This document shows, in pieces, positions 9,890-18,286 of a DNA stretch of 18,286 nucleotides. Each line of letters starts with the position of its first letter. The stretch's first letter is position 1. The notes under the pieces were generated by a model. That model saw nothing but the letters and a program-made list of their open reading frames with translations, searched no databases and was not told the DNA's origin. The position numbers and the translations under genes were made by a program. Source of the DNA: Larix sibirica (taxonomy: Eukaryota > Streptophyta > Pinopsida > Pinales > Pinaceae); NCBI GenBank assembly GCA_004151065.3, contig NWUY0300010976.1, positions 12,447 to 30,732 on the forward strand, given 5' to 3'.

Positions 9890-10790
9890 GGGGGCTTGCA
9901 GGTTATGCTGCTATTTCTTGAGTATATTTGCAAAAAGAAATATGAATACATGTGGCTGGCTGTCCTTGATCCCTATTTAGTTCATTTTATATTTCCAAAT
10001 TACAACACTAAAACGTTATTATTAACATATATATATTTAAGTAAAACGTTAAATGAAGGGAAATGGTAAACCTCAAAACTTAAAAAAAAAATAGTATGAC
10101 AGGTAAGATTCCAGTGAAATTCCAACCCTGGTCCTGCCAATTACATTGGCATATTTGAGATCTGTCACGGTCGAGTTCAAGCCCAGATCAACTTTACCAG
10201 ATTAAAACACCCACAGGTTGTTTCTATGTGAAAGGTCAGTTAATCGAACCCTGCAAATGCTCCCACCAGTGGTTTATTGGAACCCTGATAACAAGAAACA
10301 GTTAAAAACCTGAAAAAAGAGATTGAGGCGGTGTTAACGTGCCTACTGTAACCATCCGGGTAAGAAAATGTTGCCAACAAGAATGATTGAACATGACAAT
10401 TCCACCAGAAAATGCTTCGCCCTCGCACAAGTGCCCTACCAATGCACGCAGACCGTGGGATCTTGGCTCTTTAAACCCAAAAGAAAGAGAACCCTTCACT
10501 AAAATAAAGCACTGAGACCAAGGGATAAAAAGGGCGATCCTGAACACCGACTCAATTGGTCCCGGAACGCAAATGGACTTCATCACAATACACCCTCCAC
10601 AAATATAAATTGGTGTTATGCTCATCGGAAAAGGGCTACGCACAAATCATTAGCACGGAAAATTCCCTCTCGGGAGCTTCTATTTTTCTGCAAAAATACA
10701 CGCTTGAAGCATCCAAGAAGTCACCCAGACAAAAGAAAAAGCATCGACGGATTGAAAAACACCTGCGCTTAGACAATGGCATGCAACAAT
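9890..10790. other. Intergenic DNA, no supported gene
   Basis: Short tracts include a TA run near 10027-10037, an A run at about 10081-10091, and two copies of TAAAACGTTA at 10009-10018 and 10042-10051. Overlapping open frames on both strands between 10240 and 11030 have no family resemblance. The longest + frame (10556-11029) opens with TTG rather than ATG. Composition shifts towards higher GC and more CpG from about 10200 on, consistent with approaching genic DNA. Confidence 0.4.
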
Positions 10791-10794
10791 TAAA

Positions 10795-10840
10795 ATCTGG
10801 GGCGCCAATAAATCCAAGATCTGGGGCGCCAATAAATCCA
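10795..10840. repeat. Two copies of a 24-bp GGCGCC-containing unit
   Basis: ATCTGGGGCGCCAATAAATC occurs at 10795 and again at 10819, a 24-base period with 22 identical bases in each copy. The period is a multiple of three, so it leaves every frame open; on the minus strand it would encode a repeated GFIGAPDL. There is no independent evidence that it is translated. Confidence 0.9.
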
Positions 10841-10887
10841 AAACAAAGGATGCACGAAAACAATTTCGGCATTGAACCTAATGAAAA

Positions 10888-10927
10888 AAACCCTACCTCT
10901 TCGGCGCTGACGCAGCCTGAAACCCTA
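10888..10927 (-). promoter_or_regulatory. Pair of telo-boxes (AAACCCTA), possible divergent transcript leader
   Basis: AAACCCTA occurs at 10888-10895 and 10920-10927, so the minus strand reads TAGGGTTT twice. In plants telo-boxes cluster just downstream of transcription starts, notably of translation-related genes, and are bound by telobox factors that can recruit Polycomb. Their presence in CpG-richer sequence upstream of a + strand gene could mark the leader of a transcript going left. No minus-strand coding exon was identified, so the divergent transcript is only a possibility. Confidence 0.35.
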
Positions 10928-11236
10928 GTATCGATCTCCAGAAGCTCGAAATTCTCGCCAATCTTTCATTGGCGCAAATTGATTGAATTGTCTCCAACAC
11001 ACTTTGGTGGGATGGATATCGACATTTAATTTGCTTTGGTACCTTCCACCTCGGTAGCGTGCCTGTCAAGCAAAGTAAAGTTGCTAGGTAACCACCAAGT
11101 TTTACCTAAAATACCGCCAACTAACCTGCCGTTTACTTTTTCCAAAGAAACGAAAGTTACGTTGCGTTTAACTGCGCAGAATCCGGGCAAAATACAAGAG
11201 GAAGAAAAGTAAAGAGACGTATTGACCGGTTTGCGG

Positions 11237-11316
11237 TGGGCCCTACCGATGTCTTAGCATACCATGCATTCCCCCGATGTCCATACATCCCCAACAGTAG
11301 TGGGCCCTACCGATGT
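11237..11316 (+). promoter_or_regulatory. Duplicated TGGGCCCTACCGATGT box
   Basis: The same 16 bases occur at 11237-11252 and 11301-11316, 64 bases apart, with little similarity between. Each contains TGGGCC, the site II type element bound by plant TCP factors in promoters of growth-related genes. The part CCGATGT appears a third time at about 11274-11280. Confidence 0.5.
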
Positions 11317-11436
11317 TTATGATTTGAAGGGGAAATCGATACCGACGCTTGGGGTCCATGACAGAACAAGATGCCAGCAAGGCAAGCGTGGACGAAGGAA
11401 ATGAGAAGCGTTATGGGAGGGGAGAAAGAAGAGCGA

Positions 11437-11573
11437 GACACGTGGAAGAGCTTTCGCTGAGTTGGACACGTTGACAGTAGAGGCGTCATCGTCCTCGTGG
11501 ATGGAGACGGAGAGAGGCGGGAAAGTGGGGCGCAACAGACACGTGTCAGACATCCCGTAAACTGTGCCACGTC
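11437..11573. promoter_or_regulatory. Cluster of ACGT-core (G-box/ABRE-like) sites
   Basis: Four ACGT cores lie within 137 bases: CACGTG at 11439-11444, ACACGTTGAC near 11466-11475 (also a W-box-like TTGAC), the perfect palindrome GACACGTGTC at 11538-11547, and GCCACGTC at 11566-11573. Such sites bind bZIP and bHLH factors in plants, and paired sites are typical of ABA- or light-responsive promoters. They are 760-900 bases upstream of the start codon. Function is inferred from the motifs only. Confidence 0.45.
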
Positions 11574-12243
11574 GTTAGATTCCCGTGGGTTTGGCCATGC
11601 CCATGTACATGGATGATGATAATAGCTACATCATCTCTCCAATCCTATCAGCGAATGGTGTTATCGTGATGTCTGCACACATATTTGACTGAATGGCAGA
11701 CCGATTATACAGTTACGATAAAAGATTTGCCCGGACGCGAAATTATATCGAATCGGGCTCATAGTGGTCCCACGGACCGGGTCTTGATTTTTCGGTCGGA
11801 GGAGGGAAAGCCACCAGATAGGTCGGGTTGTCTTGAATTCAGTCAGTCGCCGGACGTGAAATCTCTATGAATTGGAGGTAAATGGCCACTATGCATATCC
11901 TGATGCTTGTGAAATATCGACTTCAGAAACATCTAGGGCCAGGACGTGAGCAGTACGATTCCCAGTAGCTCTAACAGGACCGCAGATAGTGCCGAGCACG
12001 TCGCAAGTTCGAATCCTCCAGGCTCTGCTATTTACATATTGTGTGTCACAAGACGGGAAACATCATATGAACGTCCATTTCCGACCTGGCTGTTTGTGCG
12101 GAGAAGAGTGAAGAAGAAAAAGCCGTTGTTGCTTCTTATTGCACCGGCAGAGCTCGCGTGTGAAAGTTTGGGAGTTTAGTAATCTAATTTGAGCAAGAAG
12201 CTTCTGAGGCTTCCAACGCCTTTCCCTTCTCCTGGTGCACGAC

Positions 12244-12319
12244 ATGCTCAGATGCCATGCCTGGATATGATGCAGAGTTAGAGTTTCTTAATTTGATTTG
12301 GTTGGATCTTATGCCCTAG
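12244..12319 (+). promoter_or_regulatory. Three short upstream ORFs before the PWR-like start codon
   Basis: ATG at 12244 opens an 8-codon ORF ending at TGA 12268-12270. An overlapping ATG at 12252 opens a 9-codon ORF ending at TAG 12279-12281. ATG at 12311 opens a 2-codon ORF ending at TAG 12317-12319, only 16 bases before the main start. If these bases are in the mRNA, scanning ribosomes would meet several short ORFs first, a common brake on translation of plant regulatory genes. Confidence 0.45.
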
Positions 12320-12335
12320 AAACCTATTACATCAC

Positions 12336-15300
12336 ATGCCTCCAGAACTTTCATATGGGGATGGGAAGAAGGATTGTCTCAACGAAAAGAAAAATGACAG
12401 GGACAGGAGGGTCACAGAGAAGATAAATTTTTCAAGGGGAAGGGGAGGGGGAAGGAGAGATTCTTCTTCTGTCATTGAGGAAGCCGCTGGTCTCGAGACG
12501 CCTCACTGTGCCGCGACTTCGATTTCCTCGAAATACAACTGCAGCGGCCTTTCATGGCCCAATGGTACATTCCACTTTCATTAATTTTTTGTATTAATAA
12601 TAATAATTTACTTTAAAGTTATTTTCTTTCTTGCCCACAAAGCAGTGCAATTCATGCTTAAGAGAGTGGAGAAGGAAAATGCTTTTTGACAGCATGTCAG
12701 TGCAATCTCATTTCTCAAGACTCAAATAATCATTTTATGTTATGTCTTAAATATGCGCCACATGATAGTTAAAAGTGAGTTTGTATACTATAAATAAAAC
12801 CACGGCAATGACAAGTTGAGCTGAGCTCCCATGGTCTTTGAAGCGGAGTTTCATTCTCGACTTGGTTACGCCCATGTTTTGTGTGATTGCATAGGATTTA
12901 AATGTCCGCGGTCTATTCCTCTATTCCAATTGTATTTTGAAAACTATTTTCTGCATTTCGATTTGAGTGGAAATCTCCTTGATACAAGAGGATGATTCAA
13001 ATTTAGTTTCCAATTTTAGATTCCCATGACCTGCTGCGAATTTAAGAATTATAGTGGCTCATTACCAGGTTGGTGCATACGTACTACTTTTAGCTGGACT
13101 TTATCCAAGGCAAAAACTCTCCAAGTCTCCTTTCGTGGAAGAGCTTGAAGTGTTGATGAACAATGTCTTAAAAATAGGAGCATGAGGGTTGAAGGCCATG
13201 CCTAAGGATCGCTGTCTCCTATTAAGGGGTTAGGGTATGCACTATGCTTGTTGTAAAAGCCTTTTTGTTGACTAATTCTTCGGGAGAAGACGTCTGGGCT
13301 ACCTTGTCTGCCTAGAATGTCCGGGTTGCCTTTTCTTCTAAATCTCACTGTTCCAATTAATTTGTTATGTTTTAATAAGGAAACCAGGCTTCTATGACCT
13401 TAGGAGATTACACTTAACGTGGCTTTGTGCCTCTCTTTATTTTTAAAGCTTCTGTATCTTCCAACTAATCATTAACTAATGTATATTCTGTTACTCTACA
13501 GCAGCCTCACGACAAGAACGACGCAGTTTTTTCTTCGAGGATGCTTCCTATGGGTCTACACTCAGCCCTCCCACAGATGTCCCCGTGCAGGAGAAAATGT
13601 ATGAAGGTGAGTACTTGGATTTCCATGTGGAGGGGAGGTACAGTAAGAATGCCAGGGAACTCATGGAATCAAGTCTTGGCTCCAGATATCTTCATACAGA
13701 CCAGAAATTGCAACATTGGGACACCAGAGACACAAGTTTGTTTTCCACAGGTAGACGCGATATCTTAAGTGGCAAATCAGTGGATCATATTTCTTTGCAT
13801 TCCTCCCATCTACATTCTGATCCGGAGAGCTCCTGGGATCAAGTTCAATCCAAGGAACAATCAAGAAAGACAGGCGTGGAGTATTCTATCATGGAACAAA
13901 CAATTGACGCACACGGGACAGCATCTGCAAATGATATTGGGAGATTAACTGAGAATGATTTCGAGACCAGACTTGACAGGTATGGAAGCTTTAGCAGTAA
14001 TTATAGTCATGTTGGAGAAGCCCACAATCATCTGGAAGACCAGTTAGGTAGTTCAGTTGAGTGGAAGCCTTCAAAATGGGTACGTTCTGGAAATTTCTCA
14101 TCTTGCAGTTCAATATTTGGCCGGTCAGGTAGTTTTAAAGAGCCCAGAGGAGAGATGCACAATCATCATGATATACATGGAAAACCGTCTGCACATCATT
14201 CCACTTCAAGATTATCTGATGTGGGCATTTATGTTGTACCTGATGATGAAACTCATCTTCAGAAGAAACAGCGCCTTGGATGGGGTCAGGGTTTGGCAAA
14301 GTATGAGAAACAGAAAGTTGAGGGTCATGATGATGAAACCAATAAGAGTGACTTGACTCAATGTGAGATATTGCTTTCCCCCCCAAAGGTTGAAGAAGTG
14401 GGGTGTGCTTTGCAAACGAATCTGTATACTAGGAGTCCTAGACTGACCAGTAGCTCAGGATGTGGGTCACCTGCAACACTCTATTCTGTTATCTGCAATT
14501 CGTCACCTGGTGAGTGGGGACATTAATGAGTCCCATGCTTTTTCATCAAGTTGTTTTTGAAAATCTGTTTCGGGCATAACTGCAGTTAGAGGCATTACCT
14601 CTGTTATATAATGTATAAGACCATCAAAGCAAGTTCAATGATTTCAAGATTTGAATAGCCATTATCTTTTAGATATATTTAAGGTTATTCAAAACTCTAG
14701 TTAGTTTTGAATCTTTGATAAAGTTGCACACCTTTGTTCAAGTAATGAGAACTTTAAGACATTAAGTATTACTTACCTAAAGTAATATTGATAAATGTTT
14801 GTTGTTAGCCTGCTCTATGCTCATGGTGTGTTCTGACAACTGTGTTTGCAGATGAACATGTCTCTTCCTCGGTAGCTGGCTCTAATGAAGTATTTATTGA
14901 AGAAAAGTCTTGTATTAAGGCATCTGATGTTATTAGTCCAGAAGTCAATGTTGCTGATGGTATTTCTGATCTTCAAAGTGCCTTGCCAATTTCACGATCT
15001 CATAGTATTTTGGGAGAATCTTCTTTGGAGTCTGAGCATTTGGAATTGAATCCCATAATGGCGATAAGCGCTATGTCTATTGACACTCTACAGGCAGAAG
15101 ATACCACTTTGGGGATTTCTGGTTCTGGGTCAGTTGTTGCTGCGGAGTTACTGCCCTCGAAGATTGATTTATTGCAGAAGCTGGAAAAGATAGAGTTTGA
15201 CATTGAGAAGTATGAAAAAGAGCTCAAATTACTAAATTTAGAAACTTCAAAAGAGGATCACCATTTTTTGAGAACTAACTCTTTGGAAACTAATGGGGAT

Positions 15301-16210
15301 TGTTCATCGGAAGCATGCACTGAAACAAGTAACAAGGGCCTTGGCTATGGATGCTCAAATGCTTTAGATGGAGGTCCCCAGGCAACTTCTACAATGCCTG
15401 TGCTCAAAGATGGATTTACAACACTTATATTGGATTCAAAGGAAAATGAACTGAACCAGACATGTCGATCCTCAGAACGACAATCCACTGAATGCCATGT
15501 ACTAATATCAGAGCCCAACACTACAGATACAAATGTTGTTAGCTCCCAATGGTCAGAGGAACCTTTCTTGGGTATACCATCTATGGAATACCAGTTGGTA
15601 AGAACAGAAAACAGACTGGTAGATAATTTGGCTGTTAGTTCTCAAAGCTCAGGAGGACTTGAGCACAATGTTGATAAATTTGTCACTGTTAGCAATTACA
15701 GTGAGCCTGTAGAAAGTCATTTGATTTCTTGTGAAGAGTTGAGAACGGTTGCTTGCAATGAAGTGAACGAGGAGGTTGCTCACCAATCAATGGGTATGAC
15801 AGAAAGTAGAGACCTTGTGTCTTCCATTTTGGCTGCTAATAAGGAAATAGTAAAAGAGGCATCAGAATTAGTTAGAAAGCTTCTGCCGACAGGGTTTTCT
15901 GGAACCAGAGGGGTACTGTTTTCTGATATTCTAGATTCCCCATTGTGGAAACAGAACTCTTTATTCTATGAAAGAAACAGGAAGCAAATGGAGGCAAAGA
16001 TTGCTGATCGAAGACATTTTATGAATTTTAAAGAAAGAGCCCTTGCATTGAAGTTCAGAGTTCACAGACAGTTGTGGAAGGAGGATCAACTTTTACTGCC
16101 TACAAGGGGACACCGGGCAAGAACACAGAAGCGCTGTGAAACTAATTGTATCTTAAGTGGTGGACATAAAAAATATCGAACATCTGTTCGATCCCGATTT
16201 GCATCTCCAG
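12336..16210 (+). CDS. PWR: POWERDRESS-like SANT-domain corepressor (N-CoR/SMRT relative), 5' half
   Basis: The coding exons I infer are 12336-12564, 13502-14509 and 14852-16210, giving about 865 residues. In Arabidopsis PWR is a nuclear SANT-domain protein that works with histone deacetylase HDA9 to silence genes. Start: the ATG opens MPPELSYGDGKKD, like the MPPE N-terminus I recall for plant PWR. Residues 264-273 read WKPSKWVRSG and residues about 333-348 RLGWGQGLAKYEKQK, both family hallmarks. A coiled coil lies at about 516-543 (KIDLLQKLEKIEFDIEKYEK). Residues about 733-865 contain the N-CoR-like segment FSDILDSPLW and the basic helix ERNRKQMEAKIADRRHF...ALKFRVHRQLWKED, then RTSVRSRFASP. 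Every junction is phase 1: GTACAT donor to CAG at 13501, GTGAGT donor to GCAG at 14851, and a GTATGC donor at 16211. Exon 1 is least certain because its donor is weak. The SANT domains (the family total is roughly 1,600 residues) are not in the window. Confidence 0.87.
12565..13501 (+). other. Intron 1 of the PWR-like gene
   Basis: The donor is AATG|GTACAT, weak at +5. The acceptor is a pyrimidine-rich TTACTCTACAG with branch-like CTAAT/CTAAC words at about 13464-13480. The intron is AT-rich (TAATAATAATAATTTA near 12594) and has no coding signal. The acceptor overlaps a second AG (CAGCAG, 13499-13504), so two acceptors three bases apart are possible. If the donor call is wrong, the phase match to exon 2 would be coincidental. 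Confidence 0.65.
14510..14851 (+). other. Intron 2 of the PWR-like gene
   Basis: It is 342 bases with a consensus donor G|GTGAGT and an acceptor TGTGTTTGCAG. The interior is AT-rich with stops in all frames. It splits an aspartate codon (G|AT) and keeps the frame between NSSP upstream and EHVSSSVAG downstream. Confidence 0.88.
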
Positions 16211-18286
16211 GTATGCTTTACTTAATGGAATTTCTGTTAAGCGATTCTTTAATAATGGTTGTCATATGGAGTGTCAAAATTGAACAATACATAAATGCAT
16301 GTTCCATTATTATAGCATCTGTGGATTTATTAACTTTTAAATATGACAATCATGACAGCAAAGTTTTGTGGATCCAAACTTGTCATTCAAATGAAATGAA
16401 ATTCTTAATTTAGCAGGTAAAAGGGACATTTATACTCCCAGGAGGTCCTGGTTTTATTCTCTGGTGCATTATAGTGACATATTTTTGAGATTGAAAACTG
16501 ATTCCAAGTTGTAGAGAAAGGTAACAAGGCCTGCGAGTAAAGACAAAAGGAGCAATAGTAAACATTAAAAGAAAATTAGAGCATCCAAAGAGAATATGAT
16601 TTGCACTATTTTAAGTTTATTTACCCTATCTGGGTATGCTATAAGTGAACTATGTTGTTTTTCATATATTTTTTTGAAAATCTTAGTTCTGTTATAGCTT
16701 GGTATCCTTGCATCTGAAATTAATTGGTGCCCTTGATGTTTGTAATTCTTTTATTTCCTTGTGCTTTCATAAGGGACATGAAATTACATTTTTTCTCTTT
16801 TGATTGAGTTCAATTGAGCTGGGTCTTGTCATGTGATATATTAGAAACATGGAAATCATTCTTCAAAAGCAAAAGGAACATTTTTTATAACTTAGTCACT
16901 CCATTAGTTACCTCACTATATTTTACTGTTATGTGTCTATGTTATTCATCATATACCTTGATTTTTCTGAATGCTGTGGGTGGTTCAGCTTGAAGAGATA
17001 TTGATTTCATTTTGGCCTTGACATTGCAATGTGTGATGCAATAGTTGGGGGGATGCTTTGTAAGGAAAGAAAGAGGGAACAAATAAGGGTACAAACTGGT
17101 CATATGGGTTGTTGGTTAAGATTAAGGTATACTAAAACAATAGGCAGACAACATCAGTAAAACTTCTACTTGAAAAAAGTTTTTATAGTCTCAAAATTTG
17201 ATGCAATTGTCTACGACAATATTTCATTGTGATGTGCAAGCTGATCACTTATGTAGTTTGTTAGCCCAAATGCCTACGTTCATAACTAGTTGTAGTCGAA
17301 TGCCTGGGCCTTAAGGTTTTCTACCTAGAGCACTTGGAGTTGCAGGATGGCACCAATGTTTGACTCCCATACACGCATAGACATGGATGTGTTGACTCAG
17401 AATCCCTCTAAAACTTAAGATCCCTCTAGGTTAGCTTTGGGTTGGCTCTCATAGACTCCAGGTGGATGCCAATCACCATATTTCCCTACCAAACAAGATT
17501 TGCTAGACGTGGCACTTGTAGGAGCCAGAAAAAAGGTGCACCTCATTTGTAGGTTCCCCCTCTGAATGAGATCAAAGGATGCTGCCATTTCTTTTATAGG
17601 GACTCTAGGAGCTCCCTCTCCACTTTCTTTCAATATTGCGACTAGAGATTCCTAGCCCTCTTCATCAGGGAGATATTCAACCACATATTTCAGTCCTTGC
17701 GTGCCCCACCCCACCAAGGGAACTACTACGAGGATTACCTCACACTTCCATGTTGCTTCATCATATCGAGGCAACAAGAGAGGTAGAGCTCCATAGTACT
17801 TCAGACAATAGAGTGGTGAGACCTTGGCTCTCCTCTCAACCTCATCCCCTGGGAGATCGATTGAGATCCTTGAGGCTGGTTTGAAGGTGCCAAACTAGGC
17901 ATTAGTCCACACATCCTCATAGTGATAGATGGACCAGCTCTAGACGGATCCAAAGTAGGGTGCCCTATCAATGATCTATTTGGAGTATCCTTCCTTAGAC
18001 TTTGGATGGTAGGGGAGAGCAAGGCTCCCTTTCCCTATGTCTCCCCAGGATCATGCAGTCGTATCCTACCATGATGCTTGAGGACTCTAACAATGAGCTA
18101 CTGCCTTGGTCACCTCAGATATCTTGACATTATCCCCAAATCTCTCTCTTTCTTGATCAATGTCAAGATGTCATGTTTTCTAGTCTTTGGCTCTCACTTT
18201 GTAGCACTACACCTATGATACTGTTATATATATCTTTTTGGTGTCGGTTAGACATAGTGATTAGCTTAGTTAGATACTTATCTATG
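16211..18286 (+). other. Start of a long intron 3, running off the window
   Basis: The donor is CCAG|GTATGC after RSRFASP. The exon frame stays open past it to a TAG at 16411-16413, so intron retention would add about 67 residues and end the protein. More than 2 kb follows without any recognisable exon of this family; in particular no SANT-like sequence occurs on the + strand. The part from about 17280 on is GC-richer and has frames open for 70-80 codons on both strands (for example 17636-17884 + and 17801-18022 -). It looks like an unidentified dispersed repeat inserted in the intron. No domain was recognised there. Confidence 0.7.
18118..18172. repeat. Inverted repeat, possible hairpin in intron 3
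   Basis: Arms of 14 bases (18118-18131 and 18159-18172) pair perfectly except for one G-T pair, around a 27-base loop that is mostly pyrimidine (TCTCTCTCTTTC). The inner 11 bases, ATCTTGACATT against AATGTCAAGAT, match exactly. It could form a stem-loop in the pre-mRNA, or be the core of a small palindromic element. Confidence 0.6.

Larger units (their letters stand above)
11040..12335 (+). promoter_or_regulatory. Promoter and 5' untranslated region of the PWR-like gene
   Basis: This GC- and CpG-richer block precedes the start codon at 12336 and contains no supported coding frame. It holds the duplicated TGGGCCCTACCGATGT box, a group of ACGT-core sites, a purine-rich leader (GAAGAGTGAAGAAGAAAAAG near 12103) and several upstream ATGs. 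I could not place a TATA box or transcription start with confidence. An additional 5' non-coding exon is possible. Confidence 0.5.

Noticed and set aside
10160-10190. GAGTTCAAGCCC as a second Pol III B box
   Set aside because: It differs at the invariant CGA of the T-loop and has no A box at the right distance.
10302-10872. Minus-strand frames of 78-113 codons as a divergent gene
   Set aside because: They are rich in Cys, Phe and Ser in the manner of antisense noise, with no family resemblance. Only the telo-boxes hint at a transcript.
10556-11029. 157-codon open frame on the + strand, the longest between the relics and the gene
   Set aside because: It opens with TTG, overlaps an open frame on the other strand, has no recognisable motif beyond the 24-bp repeat, and lies in low-stop GC-rich DNA.
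13585-14526. ATG at 13585 as the true start of the PWR-like protein
   Set aside because: The frame continues upstream to a good acceptor at 13501, and the MPPE-type start at 12336 joins it in phase.
14842-16413. A separate gene starting at 14842 and ending at 16413
   Set aside because: The apparent start is a GTG inside intron 2 just before an acceptor, and the last 67 codons lie beyond a donor in intron 3. The family hallmarks end exactly at 16210.
1-18286. CRISPR arrays, bacterial operons or an organelle segment
   Set aside because: There are no regular repeat-spacer units, and the window has spliced plant exons and LTR-retroelement relics.

Overview
This is plant nuclear DNA, most likely from a gymnosperm (conifer type). 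The evidence is a spliced plant chromatin gene, a long intron that runs off the window, and old, heavily mutated Ty3/gypsy retrotransposon relics around it. There is no bacterial or viral gene organisation. The conifer assignment is inference from the style of the relics and the intron length.

Positions 1-9640 are a graveyard of retroelements. An AT-rich LTR/leader-like stretch (1-1430) carries about nine degenerate copies of a TTGYGGRAAG word. It is followed directly by a broken Ty3/gypsy pol on the + strand: reverse transcriptase 1439-1990, RNase H about 2050-2470, integrase about 2511-3520. A (TC)9(TA)9 microsatellite and a field of iterated TAGCGCC / CGCTACAAAA words follow. Next comes a decayed second ORF (4470-about 5850), basic and ending in a coiled coil, and then a second field of the same words (6355-6895). 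A different relic, gag zinc finger plus protease-like region, lies at about 8940-9640.

Positions 9640-12335 are the transition to genic DNA. They hold a 52-bp tandem duplication of exon-like sequence, a 24-bp GGCGCC repeat, two telo-boxes, a repeated TGGGCCCTACCGATGT box, a cluster of ACGT-core (G-box/ABRE-like) sites, and short upstream ORFs. CpG is visibly more frequent here than in the relics.

Positions 12336-16210 hold the one gene I am confident about: the 5' half of a POWERDRESS-like (PWR) SANT-domain corepressor, the plant relative of animal N-CoR/SMRT. Three coding exons (12336-12564, 13502-14509, 14852-16210) join in phase 1 at every junction and give about 865 residues. The SANT domains were not found and should lie beyond the window, past an intron that fills 16211-18286. 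In Arabidopsis PWR acts with the histone deacetylase HDA9.

I did not find a convincing new multi-gene system. The most unusual structures are the two families of iterated short words in the retroelement non-coding parts, and the unknown decayed ORF that one of them flanks.
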